A DNA stretch of 64,000 bases from Piezodorus guildinii (lineage: Eukaryota > Arthropoda > Insecta > Hemiptera > Pentatomidae). Location: NCBI GenBank assembly GCA_023052935.1, contig CM041294.1:42803736-42867735 (forward strand). Reading direction: 5' to 3'. The notes beneath the pieces were generated by a model that saw only the letters and a list, made by a program, of their open reading frames with translations, was not told the DNA's origin and did not search any database. How positions within the stretch are numbered: the first letter of the stretch is position 1; every line of letters starts with the position of its first letter. Shown here piece after piece: positions 19,683 to 29,974 of this stretch. Both the position numbers and the translations under genes were made by a program.

Positions 19683-20958
19683 TCGGGCTGATGCGAAATT
19701 AATGCAGGTTTCCTCTATTGCAATATCTTAATTCCAATTGTGTAAACAAAGCTAATCCTAACATTGATCATTATTATACCAAAACAAACCTTATCTAATA
19801 CCCTCTCTTTCACCATGAATTTGTTTAGTAAAATCGTTTTGTTCAGTGTGTTCAAAGGTCTTGAATCGAAAATGTCAAAGTGCGATTTTCGTCAAATTTA
19901 TTTTTACGAATTTAAATTAGGGCGCAAACGGCTCGTAATATTAATGAAGTGTGGGGTCAGGGGGCTATTAATGAGTGCACGGTGCAGCGTTGGTTCCAGA
20001 AGTTTCGCAGAGGAGATTTCGACCTCGAAGAAAAGGAAGGTCGGGGCCGTCATCTTGCTCTGGACAACGACCAGCTGAGGTCAAAAGTGGAAGAAGACCC
20101 AACCAAAACCACACGAGAAATGGCGGCGGAACTCGGTGTGAACCAATCCACAGTTGTACGCCACTTGGAAGCAATTGGTAAGGTAAAAAAGTTGGCCAAG
20201 TGGGTGCCACACCAATTAAACGACCACCAAAAAAATCGCCGCTTTGAAATCTGCTCCATGCTTGTGACACGCAATAAAAATGATCCATTTCTCGATCGCA
20301 TTGTGACGTGCGATGAAAAATGGATCTTATACGACAACAGAAGGCGTTCTAGCCAATGGTTGGGCAAAGATGAACAACCAAAACCTTTCCCGAAGCCCAA
20401 CCTGCACTCAAAAAAGGTTATGGTCACAGTTTGGTGGTATAATGCTGGTGTTATTCACTACAGCTTTCTCAATCGAGGTGAGACTATAACTGCTGACAAG
20501 TACTGTCAAGAAATTGACAGCATGAATCAAAAATTGCAACGTCTTTGCCCAGCATTGATGAATCGGAAGGGGCCGATCCTGCTCCACGATAACGCCAGAC
20601 CACACGTTGCACAACCAACGCTTCGACGACTGCACGTGTTGGGCTACGAAGTTCTCCAACATCCGCCTTATTCACCTGACCTCTCTCCTACAGACTTCCA
20701 CTTTTTCAGGCATCTGGACAACTTTTTGAGGGAGAAAAATTTTCAAAACCAGGACGACATTGAAAATTCTTTTCGTGATTTCATTGAGTCCAGGGATTCG
20801 GATTTTTTTTCTGGTGGAATAAGAAAGCTTGTTGAACGTTGGCAAAAGTGCATTGATTCAGATGGAAATTATTTTGATTAAATATATATGGTTAAAGTAA
20901 AGATATGGCGTATTTACAATACCTACTAAAAACCTGCATTAATTTTGCATCAACCCAA
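19683..20958 (+). mobile_element. near-complete mariner element, cecropia type (M1)
   Basis: The 5' terminus TCGGGCTGATGCGAAATTAA then TGCAGGTTT is matched by the reverse complement of the 3' terminus with about three mismatches over 28 bp. TA flanks both ends (19681-19682 and 20959-20960). The element is 1276 bp, the usual mariner length, with a single transposase gene. It is the best-preserved DNA transposon in the window. Confidence 0.9.
19872..20881 (+). pseudogene. mariner transposase, Hsmar1/cecropia-like, one N-terminal frameshift
   Basis: The ATG at 19872 begins the expected N-terminus (KCDFRQIYFYEFKLG). At about 19922 the frame shifts, after which AQTARNINEVWGQGAINE and TVQRWFQKF continue in the frame that stays open to TAA at 20881. 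Both helix-turn-helix units (NECTVQRWFQKF; NQSTVVRHLEAIGKVKKL), the WVPHQL linker and the whole DD34D catalytic core are intact: D at 20312 (VTCDEKW), D at 20588 (LLHDNARPH) and D at 20693 (SPTDFHFF), with 34 residues between the last two. KKVMVTVWW and RKGPILLHDNARP are typical of the Hsmar1/SETMAR type. Apart from the frameshift I see no damage. The normal length would be about 340 residues. Confidence 0.9.
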
Positions 20959-21431
20959 TAAAATATTCTCAGCTTTATAAGAAACTAGCTGTGCCTCGCG
21001 GCTTTGCACGCGACTATTTCATTTTTTTTAACTGCTGCGAATTAAGAAATTTGTTTATGATAACTGTGCTAGATGAGGTCATACTATATAAATATATCTG
21101 AGATAGCAGTAAGTTAAACTTTTAACTATGTCTATGTATGGCAAATAAATGATTATTGTTGAATGTCAGATATTAATTTTATTCAGTTTAATCTACAATA
21201 ACATTCCAGTAGCAAGCAGCCCGTGATTATCTAATACTGACATTTTTGCTTTGAAACATTATCATTTAATACACTCGTAACTTCTATGTAACATAAATGC
21301 GTATTTTTTCCACTCGGGGTTGTACCCTTCCAACTGAATAAGCTTTTTTTTTAGGATTCAGAACTAAGTTCTATTAACTTTTCAAAACCTAAACGTTTTT
21401 TTTCAGCCTATTGATCACTATAAAAAAACCT

Positions 21432-21703
21432 AGGGATCACTTGTAGCTGGGTGGTTAGCATAACAGCCTCCTATGCCAAAGGTCACGGGTTCAAACCCGC
21501 AGGTGGTCCTAGGATTTTTTTTTTATGGTTATGCCGTCCTTCAGAGGGGACGTTAAAAGGTGGTCCCAAGCCTCTGCGATGTCATCAGTTACTCGTTAAA
21601 GATCCCTATTCTAATAAAACCTGGATAGGCAAAATTTAGGACTCCCACTGCCATGCCATGCCATAGCAGCATAAAGTGATGTTAAATAAATAAACACTTG
21701 AAA
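21432..21703 (+). mobile_element. SINE-A copy, full length
   Basis: Starts AGGGATCACTTGTAGCTGGG with a well-kept A box (TAGCTGGGTGGTTAGC) and B box (GGTTCAAACCC at about 21488), followed by the family body (AAAGGTGGTCC, ACTCGTTAAAGATCCC, CCTGGATAGGCAAAATTTAG) and a GTTAAATAAATAAACA tail. The tRNA of origin is not clear. A 62-residue frame inside is not a gene. Confidence 0.9.
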
Positions 21704-21781
21704 AAACCAATAACAATGAAACATATGAATTTGATAGAAACCTACACACGATACGGAATGTACCTGAATATATAATATAAG

Positions 21782-22070
21782 TTTGTTTGTTTATTTATTT
21801 AACGTCACTTTATGCTACTATGGCTAATCGGACGATGCTACAGTGGGAGTTCTAAATTTTGCCTATCCAGGTTTTATTAGGATAAGGGATCTTTAACGAG
21901 TACCTGACATCGCACAGGCTCGGGACCACCTTTTAACGTCCCCTCCGAAGGACGGCGTAACTAAGGATTTTTAATGGGAGTAAAAAATCCTAGGACCACC
22001 TGCGGGTTTGAACCCGAGACCTTTGGCATAGGAGGCTGTTACGCTAACCACCCAGCTACAAGTGATCCCT
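21782..22070 (-). mobile_element. SINE-A copy, full length, with ~10-bp target duplication
   Basis: Reverse-oriented copy of the same family. The head ends AGGGATCACTTGTAGCTGGG at 22070 and the tail TTAAATAAATAAACAAAC lies at 21782. ATAATATAAG flanks it at 21772-21781 and 22071-22080. It faces the copy at 21432 tail to tail, 78 bp away. Confidence 0.9.
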
Positions 22071-22542
22071 ATAATATAAGTATTTTATTATCAATTCTAT
22101 TACTGATAAGATAAAGATGATTTTGCTTCTAGGTAGTTCGAAATTTGATTATCATTTAAATAGTTTTTGAGGATGCCTATAGTTTTTGAGTTATTTGAAA
22201 GCCAATTTTATTTAACGTTTTAAATTTTTTTTTTAAATTACTCAGAGGACGAATTTTCCTAAACTCAGCCTTATTGCACATCTAGACGGTAAGACGAACC
22301 TCCAGGAGAAATTTCAGCCTCATTACCATAGTCATTTTTGAGAAACTGCGATGACCAGAAAATCGTGTGAAATGGGACTTTCTTTTATAAATATAGATTA
22401 AAAGAAAAATAGTCCAATTTAACTGCTCGCTAATATAATCGGATGCCGTTTAACAAATACAAAAAAACAATTTTTTTACTTTCATACCACTACCAGGCTA
22501 GGAAAGTTTTGAAATCAGGTCATAATTTCTGTGTAACATTAA

Positions 22543-22672
22543 TTAACCTCTGCGATGTTAGGTACTCGTTAAAGATCCCTGTCCTAATTAAACCTGGATA
22601 GGTAAAATTTAGGACTCCCAGTAGAGCATCGTCTGATTAGCCAACAGTAGCATAATGTGACGTTAAATAATC
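22543..22672 (+). mobile_element. SINE-A copy, 5'-truncated
   Basis: Begins inside the body (CTCTGCGATGTTAGGTACTC), then AAAGATCCCTGTCCTAATTA and CCTGGATAGGTAAAATTTAG, and ends GACGTTAAATAATCG. The tRNA head is missing. Confidence 0.75.
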
Positions 22673-22789
22673 GAATAATTTATTTGCGTGTCTGTAAAAA
22701 TGATTTTATGCATAAAACTAGGTTATAATTTTTTAATTATTTATTTTATTGGATTCAATCTATAAATACGAAACATGGATATGAATATC

Positions 22790-23122
22790 ACTAAGCTTTC
22801 AACATATTTGTTAATACTGGTCAGATTGAGGTGGTTTTGCTTTCATGTAGTTCGAACATATATTGTCTTTCAAATAAGTACTTATAATTTTTCAGGAGAT
22901 GTAAATATTTTGAGTCATTCGGAAAACTAGTTTAAGAAGGTTTTAGAATTTTTTTCGAACCACTTAGAGACGAATTTTTCATAATCCAGCCATTTTGGAC
23001 ATCTAGACAGTAAGACAAACCTTCTTAAACATTTCAGCGTTACAACCATTGATCATTTTTGAGATACTGCGATGACCAGAAATGTAAATGAAATGAAAGA
23101 CTCATTCATAAATATAAATAAG
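22790..23122 (+). repeat. family Y, copy 2 (3' part)
   Basis: Aligns with 22130-22400: GATTTTGCTT-like then GTAGTTCGAA, a GAGTCATT block, CACTTAGAGACGAATTTTTC, CATCTAGACAGTAAGACA, GAGATACTGCGATGACCAG and an ATAAATATAAATAAGG end. Direct orientation to copy 1. Confidence 0.5.
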
Positions 23123-23919
23123 GTATTGTAGCAATGTTTTTAAAAATGCCTATTTTCTTAAATGAAACCCGTTCACTATTTACCTTTAGTTTTTATTTTT
23201 AGTTTTTTTTTTTGCTGAAATGGAAACTTTACATTCTCTGGAACGTTCCAAATGGAAAAAAAAAAAAAAAAACACCGGCTTGTATATTTTTCCTCATCAG
23301 AATCTCGTAAAGATAACGGCTTGTGATTAACATTTATAAGCCGAACACTCCAGCAATCTCCTAAACCCTGTAAAAAACCAAGGCCAAAAAAGACTGAAGA
23401 AACTGTGCCTAGTCTTGATAAGTTCACAATTTTATTTACTGCAAAAAGGCTAACTTTTCTCATTTGTTGAAAGTTTGTGAAACCCTCTTAGCGCAGATAT
23501 AGGGAGTGCCTTTTACATCGCATCTTTCACTACTTCTCATTTTTCATCTCATGTAAATTATACCTTCTCAGTAAATAAATAAAAGAATTACCTCATTAAA
23601 AAAAATCATGGACTGGATTTTAAAACAGGCCTTGACTTTTTCTCTTAATACGGTAGAGATACGTTGGAGCCGTTTATAAAAAAAACAAACTAAAATGATA
23701 AAAAAAATAAATAAAAAATTGAATTTCTAGTATGCTTTACACGGTCAATATGATTTCATGGAGATATCTGTATTAAATTCTTGTGTCGGACAGAAACTAC
23801 TTCTGTTCATAAAATCAATATTTTCCGAAATTATGGAAATCGATACTTAAATAGTATCAAAAGATTTTTTCTAAAATATCATTAACTTTTTAGGATTTAG
23901 TCCAATCTTGGAAAGGTGA
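23123..23919. other. AT-rich spacer, no gene seen
   Basis: Chance ORFs only. No repeat family recognised. Confidence 0.45.
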
Positions 23920-23922
23920 TGA

Positions 23923-23968
<46 letters not shown>

Positions 23969-24769
23969 ATTCCAGTTTTCAACGGAAATAGACGTTTTAG
24001 GGTCCCCTGGGTCTAAATGACCAAGTCCCGCAAAAAGGTGTGTGTGTGTGTGTATCCGTGTGTGTGTGTGGTCAAGCACAAAAATAAAATAGCTGAAATT
24101 TCATATTTAAGACAACTATACGCCTAGCTAACCAGAAGAGCCACTTTATAGTATGCATTTAGCACCTTTTTACGATTGTCACATAAACGGCTCTAACGAT
24201 TTTGATTAAACTCCCTATCTCGATGTAAAATTTAATTGGCTTCAATATCTTTTAGGTTTCATTCTGATTGAATTAGTCTGACAGGGCTTAAATGCCGATA
24301 TTTTAAATTTTCTTCCTCTAAAGTACCTTTAATTTTGTAGATGCTAAAAAAATAACAATATAATCTTGTTATAAACAATAAAATAACTAGCAAATATATA
24401 ATCTGAACGAATTCGATCACTAACTAATGGAGAAAACTTCAAAAATATTTGTTTAATGCAATTTTTCGTTTTTGAACATAAGAACGGTAATATTATAATA
24501 TACCGTTGGAAAGCTAAAGGTTTTAGAAAAGATATTTCCTTACACAAGCTTGTAAAAATCAATAAAGAGTGAATAAGAGCCGATAAAAACCAACTAATTA
24601 TTATTTTAGAAAATAATATAATAGATTGTTTAATAAAACACATGTTTCTAGAGAAATTCGATTTAATTAGTTATTTATTAGTTTTACTCATTTTTATCTC
24701 TAAATGTATTTGAAAATTCTTTAATCGATTTTAACAACTGCGTGAATGTCGTGTGTTGCACGTACCAGA
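23920..24769 (-). repeat. family X, copy 2 (left arm of palindrome)
   Basis: On the minus strand it starts at 24769 with TCTGGTACGTGCAACACACG and runs through a body shared with copies 3 and 4: CTTTCCAACGGTATATTATA, GATCGAATTCG, CGGCATTTAAGCCCTGTCAG and GACAACTATACGCC-type segments. It ends at GAAAACTGGAATTCAA followed by a run of about 41 T (A on + at 23923-23964). A (GTGTGT)n stretch interrupts it at 24039-24070. No protein coding is seen. Confidence 0.6.
23923..23964. repeat. poly(A) run of about 42
   Basis: Homopolymer at the 3' edge of family X copy 2; it replaces the terminal palindrome seen in copies 3 and 4. Confidence 0.9.
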
Positions 24770-25011
24770 TGTTTTTAATCGGCATTTGAATCATGAAACA
24801 AGTAATCTAATATTGAAGTGGATAGGGGGGGAAAATCGTAGTTGATCACTATGGTTGTTAAATCAAAATAAACCAAATGGATCGGTATCATAATTTTTCT
24901 ATTCCATATTTGATAATAAATCGATTGAAATTAGGAACCTAAGATGCTAGTCATAAAAATCAAGTATAATTAACTATAGAAATGTTGAAATAGGGTGGGA
25001 GAATGAAAAAA

Positions 25012-25396
25012 TCTGGTGCGGGTAACACACGACTTTCTCTTACCTCCGTTTTTAGAATCAATTAAAGAATTTTTAAATACAGTAAGAGATAAAAATGTTT
25101 GAAACCATTAAAGAATTAATTAAATGGAATTTCTATAGAAACATGAGTTTTATTAAAAAATCTATTATTATTTTTATCTAAAATAATCAGTTACTTTTAT
25201 CGGCTTTTCACCACTCTCAACTAACTTTTAAAAGCTTGTGTATGAGATAAGATTTTTTCTAAAATCTTCAGCTTTCCAACGGTATATTATACGTGTATAT
25301 CACAGTTCTTAAGTTAAAAAATATTTTTCAGTTTTTTCTTTTAGTTGGGTATCGAATTTGTTATATATTAAACTGTTTTTCATCAATAGTAACAAG

Positions 25397-25460
<64 letters not shown>

Positions 25461-25910
25461 TTTACAGAATCTACAAAATTAAAGATAGTTTAGTGGAAGA
25501 CAATTTAAAATATCGGCATTTACACCTCATAAGACTATTTTAATCCAAATGGAACTTACATGATATTAAAGCCCATTCAATTTTACATCGATATACCGAG
25601 TTTAATAAAAATCGAGAAAATAAAAAGTGCAAAATGCATAGTATAAAGTGGCTCTTCTGATAAGCCGGTTTTGATGAAAAAGTTTTTGTAACATTTCAGG
25701 CGTATAGTTGTCTTAAATATGAAATTTCAGCTTCTTAGGACTTTTCGTTTCCGCCCGGGAGTTACCACACACACACAGACCTTTTTGCGGGACTTGGTTA
25801 TTTAGACACAGGGGACCCTAAAACGTGTATTTCCGTTGAAAACTGGAATTCGAAAATTTTCTCGATCGCAATACTTTCCCCTACTATATATAGTAAGTGA
25901 AAGTAAAAAT
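25012..25910 (+). repeat. family X, copy 3 (right arm of palindrome)
   Basis: Starts TCTGGTGCGGGTAACACACG and contains CTTTCCAACGGTATATTATA, a (TA)n expansion at 25400-25461, CGGCATTTACACC, GTTTCCGCCCGGGAGTTACC, GACCTTTTTGCGGGACTTGG and TTTCCGTTGAAAACTGGAAT. It ends with the palindrome TACTATATATAGTA (25882-25895) and AAGTGAAAGTAAAAA. About 0.9 kb, non-coding. Class unknown; no TIR, no A-tail. Confidence 0.6.
25400..25461. repeat. (TA)n microsatellite
   Basis: About 30 TA units with one interruption, inside family X copy 3 and absent from copy 4. Confidence 0.95.
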
Positions 25911-26303
25911 AATACTAAATACGTTAGTAATGATTGAATCAGCGCTGATGGTTGTTGAGTGAGAAAGCAAACAAAAGCGTATCCCTAATTGGTTAAATGG
26001 TAATGATCTTGTATTAGTTGACTTGGCAGCTTGCTGTCAGGCCAGGTGTGAAAGATATCTCACTCGACAAACAAGACAGCCTTTTGATAGTTGAAGCGTG
26101 TAAGCTTCCCAACTCTCACCTCATGGTGCCTAATGCCAATGTAATTATTGAAATCCTTTAACTTACTCTCTCTCTCTCTCTCAACGTTCGCTAGCAAACT
26201 TCGACCGTTACAATTATTGAAGTTTACATGGACTTAAAACTGGACAGTTAAAGTATGATATACATTTTGATTTTTCCCTACCTTTATCTGTTCTCTATAT
26301 AAA
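25911..26303. other. spacer, no gene seen
   Basis: Moderately AT-rich with a short CT repeat (26165-26182). Nothing recognised. Confidence 0.45.
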
Positions 26304-26905
26304 GGGTGTTTTGTGATTGCACGGCACTATTTTAGGCATGTGCTCATTATCATAAAATAAACAAAAAAGTTCATATTAACATGTATCTCAAACTCTTTAT
26401 TAAACAGATATCAAAGGTTAAAGATTTATTATTTATTTACGACATTAAGACTTACTTTACAAAGCTTAATACTAAATAACAGGTTTTAATCTCCTGATAC
26501 ACAAATGTACAATAAGCAATGATAGTAGCTACTAATCTGTTTGTCTATTTCTGTGTATTTTAGTGTGAATGAATACTGTGGCACAGTTCAATTTATGATT
26601 ATCATGGGAGACACCATAAATGTATTTACTTCTGCAGAACGAACAGACATGCTTTTAAATTATGGCCAGTAGAAATGTTGCTGCTGCTGTTCGAAGATAT
26701 GAAAAATTTCCTAACCGAAATATACTAAATCGTAAATTGTAATTGAGGCCATTGAAAGACGCCTTAGGGATAATGGCTCGCTAAAACCTATAGGAGTAAA
26801 TACCGGTCGACAAAGATTTCGACGAACTGCAAACGTTGAAGGAGAAATACTAAAATTTTAAGTAATCAAGTGATCAAAAAATTAGTCCTGAAATATGAAC
26901 AGTAA
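26304..26905 (+). pseudogene. DNA-transposon remnant with DUF4817-like HTH coding scrap
   Basis: A possible element end (GGGTGTTTTGTGATTGCACG) at 26304 is followed by about 300 bp of non-coding sequence. From an ATG at 26604 the frames read MGDTINVFTSAERTDMLLNY, then AAVRRYEKFP-like and RRLRDNGSLKPIGVNTGRQR FRRTANVEGEIL-like segments and an SPEI scrap near 26890. This matches the N-terminal helix-turn-helix of the insect transposases annotated as DUF4817. At least three frame breaks are present and the DDE domain is absent. Confidence 0.55.
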
Positions 26906-26934
26906 TATAGACCTGTTTTTTTATAGTAATATAC

Positions 26935-27185
26935 TCAGCAACTATTACTGTCGTGGTTCCTATTATGCAGCTATGTCAAGATGCCTATCATTCAGCTTCT
27001 TCTAGTGTCTTCAGTAGATGTCATCAGTCATGGTAGTTGCATCTAGTGTGGCACTCCTTGCTTGCTCTTACGACAGATATATTAAAATAAAGGAACAGAG
27101 AATTATCCTGCGACACCTGGGTTCGCACCCAGAATCGGCAGTACCCTGTATTTTATCGACTGGACCACACCGCTGCTACCATGGT
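26935..27185 (-). mobile_element. SINE-C, tRNA-derived
   Basis: The minus strand from 27185 reads a tRNA-like head: GCAGCGGTGTGGTCCAGTCG (A-box region), then a B box GGTGCGAACCC at about 27123-27134, CAGGATAATTCTCTGTTCC and a unique body to about 26935. The acceptor arms do not pair, so this is a SINE or tRNA pseudogene rather than a functional tRNA. Confidence 0.5.
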
Positions 27186-28014
27186 TAATCCTTAGTATCG
27201 CTATTTTTTACTAACGATTGTACGGGTCCAGGGAATCATGGATGTATGCATCATTTGCATGGGTGTAGTAGTATCATTTGTTTTATAATACGATAGTTTA
27301 CACCTTTTGATTCTGGCTCCCAAGTATACCTGTCTTTAATTAATATATTTTTCTTCACCCTTGTAGAGATACTAAGCATATTATTCACTCGCCCATTTGC
27401 GTAAGCTTGCTCTAGCCTGTTCATTCCCATGTTGACTAAAACAGCAAATTTATTCGTTGAAAACATTTATCCTTGAGCAATAATTTACGAAGATTTCTAA
27501 TGTTTTTCATTTTGGAAGTGAGATTTATCAGTTGAAAGATATTAATCTTTGAAGGAACATTGTAAACTTTCTAGATGAATGGGATGCATGCGGCATCCAA
27601 GTACACGGGACGGTAGGAAGGCCGGTTGATTAAGATGCAGATTCCACTAAAGACCTAGTATATCAACCTGTTCTCCACCTCTTGGTGGCTGGGTTTAATA
27701 GCAATAGCAATAGGGGAGGGAGATTTAGGGCGTTAGCAGCCACATATTTCACCCTCTCGTCTTGGCAATCTTAGCCAAATGAAGAAGAATAGCTTCCCAC
27801 CGTCTCTAAATGGCTCTTGTACTTGGCACAACTTTCCTAGTTTCATAATTTGTTTCGTCTCTTTCAATTTAGTAGTTTGTGGGTATTGTTTCTTGTAAGT
27901 ATCGATCCTATGTTTCTTTGGTTCAAGCATTATCTGTCAATGGTATGGTAATAAAAGAATAATCTTGAATAGATCGAATATCTAGATTTAAAAAAAAAGA
28001 AACCATACTTCAAG
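27186..28014. other. spacer, unassigned
   Basis: Less AT-rich than average at about 27560-27900, but with no supported ORF or family match. It may be the 5' side of the truncated J1 copy that follows. Confidence 0.35.
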
Positions 28015-28372
28015 GGCTCGGATGTGGGGTTGAAGAGTGTGAGAGGCAGTAACTGGATCATTATCTACGGATAGCACACACGTGTCATCAGCATAAGTAG
28101 AAAGAAAAGTGTTGATTGTTGAAAGTTTGGGATTTCAGCTGTATAGAATTTATAAAGAACGGGTCCTAGGATGCTGCCTCGAGGAACACTAGCAGATTGA
28201 GAAAAAAGGGAGGAATAGGAACTATTGTGATTTATTTTGAAAGATCTATCAGCGAGCTAGGACTGGATAAAAATAAAATAGGTAGAACAGAGATCTAGAC
28301 GGCGCTTGTAAAGCAATCCCGGGTGCCAGACTCGGCCAAAGGCCTGTTCTACTTCGAGAAAGACTTAATAAA
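28015..28372 (-). pseudogene. Jockey-type LINE J1 fragment (RT palm region)
   Basis: The minus strand from 28372 matches J1 36509-36860: TTTCTCGAAGTAGAACAGGC (LDVEQAFDRVWH region), ATCCTAGGACCCGTTCTTTA, and TATGCTGATGACACG encoding the YADD box. It keeps a base at the position where the main J1 copy is frameshifted. Both ends are missing, and at least one stop is present. Confidence 0.85.
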
Positions 28373-28484
28373 TTGAAGTTAAAATCTTATAGTAAAGATG
28401 AATTGATACTATTCTTTTTAATAAAACCTACCTTGTGTGTGCTCCCTTTGTACACCTGCGTACAACATTATAATGCACATCAGG

Positions 28485-28560
28485 AAAAATCTGACGGCTG
28501 ATTGTGATGCCATCTCCTTGCACGGCCGTTGGTCATTTATGGATTTGTCTAAATCGGAAG
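28485..28560 (+). repeat. SINE-B body scrap
   Basis: ATCTGACGGCTGATTGTGAT then CATCTCCTTGCACGGCCGTT resembles the body of the SINE-B copy at 14.1-14.4 kb. Neither head nor tail is clear. Confidence 0.35.
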
Positions 28561-29360
28561 AAATACAAGTTCAACGAGAGTAATCTCACACTGAATAACT
28601 CTCTACGGTAAGGTCTTGACATAACGTTCTGTTCATAGACCATCATCCTCCGGTTTTTTTATTTTTTTCTGGTGGGAAAGCATGTACACTATTTTTTTCA
28701 TTTCTTCCCCTCCTTTTAGTCAAAACAAACAAACAATTCTGAAATATATGTGAAACATTCATTATACCTTTTCTTTTCCGAAGACATCATTATAAGCAGT
28801 TTGGCCTTATGAGTGTAGATCGTGCATTTATACTACTGTAGGAAATGTGTTACAACCTTTTTGTATAATTTTGTTACTTCGAAATTAAAAAAAAAAAGTA
28901 TTTCTCTATGATTGGGAAAAACTATCTAGCATAGATACGCATATTAATAATCTACTGCTTTTATTAGTCAGGAAGGGATTTCGTTTGCAGACGGACGGGA
29001 GTATCGATGAAATATTGAAAGGAAAGAAAGATAGAAATAATCTACTAAAACATATATTTTTAATCATCTCTCTTAAGCGGTAGGTCTTAGCGAGAAATGT
29101 TATATAACAATAAATATTTTTCACTAAATTTTAGACGCGGGACTGTCGTCAAAATTTTGATTTATGAAATACCAATAGAGATAAAGCATTTATAAAAGCG
29201 CCAGCACTAAAAATATGTAAGCTAATCTTTACTGTTTTAATTAAAAGCTACACAGATCCTAATCAGTTTATCCTAGCGACAAATTTAGTACAGAAATTAC
29301 TTCAAATTTTCAATGCAAGCAACAAACACAGGTTTATTTATTTTTTTCAATAAAGCCCTA
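28561..29360. other. AT-rich spacer, no gene seen
   Basis: Chance ORFs only. Confidence 0.45.
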
Positions 29361-29445
29361 AGGGCGCGTTTTAGTGACATAAGAGGTAACGGGTTCCTAT
29401 AAGTAAATAGGACCCGCTACCGCTTTAGCCCAAAAACGCGTGCAG
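29361..29445. repeat. long imperfect hairpin, ~38-bp arms
   Basis: The arm GGCGCGTTTTAGTG..AGAGGTAACGGGTTCCTAT (29363-29400) is inverted, with mismatches, at 29407-29445 (ATAGGACCCGCTACCGCTTT then AAAAACGCGT), with loop AAGTAA. It could be a small MITE or a structured RNA; I do not recognise it. Confidence 0.55.
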
Positions 29446-29974
29446 TATAAACTCACTACACACTGAATCCAAAAATACCGTTTATGGGCTGTATAAGTTG
29501 TAGCATTTTTCTGTTTTAGGTATAATAGACTCAATGTACTGAACATAGAAATATCGTATTTTACTTAGTTCCTAATTTACTATTATAAACCTTAGTAATC
29601 ATACCAAAAAAAAAACCATAATGATAATGAAATAAAACCTCAATTCTTAGAGTTTTTAGTTTCACGTACTTAAATTCTAAATATGGAAATAAATTCAACC
29701 ATCCGCCATCAGAACACCAAAAGAATTCCTTAAAAAAATAATTATTGCATTAGAACCAGTACCGCCAAAAATGGCGTTTGTACCCTGTTGTATCCTTCGT
29801 AAATTATTCTTTAACCTCTGATAATAGATTGTTATATTTACTGTGTAGCTATAATGTATCGGATCAAAATCTAATCTATATCCAATAATTTACTGTGTTT
29901 CGGAAACTATCGCGAATATTAGAGGGATCATTTAAAGTAAGATTGCTCTCTCAAATAAGTCCGTACAAAAAAAA
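29446..29974. other. AT-rich spacer, no gene seen
   Basis: Nothing recognised. Confidence 0.45.

Larger units (their letters stand above)
20983..22415 (+). repeat. unclassified repeat family Y, copy 1, interrupted by two SINE-A copies
   Basis: Begins AACTAGCTGTGCCTCGCGGC, a motif type that recurs in arthropod repeats, and ends near TTATAAATATAGATTAAAAG. Its second part (22130-22400) aligns with 22800-23122: AGTTCGAA, GACGAATTTT, CACATCTAGACGGTAAGACG, TTTTTGAGAAACTGCGATGA. SINE-A copies at 21432-21703 and 21782-22070 are inserted in it. No protein is encoded; class unknown. Confidence 0.5.

Noticed and set aside
27108..27185. tRNA gene on the minus strand
   Set aside because: A and B boxes are recognisable but the acceptor and anticodon arms do not pair and a non-tRNA body follows, so it is called a SINE head.
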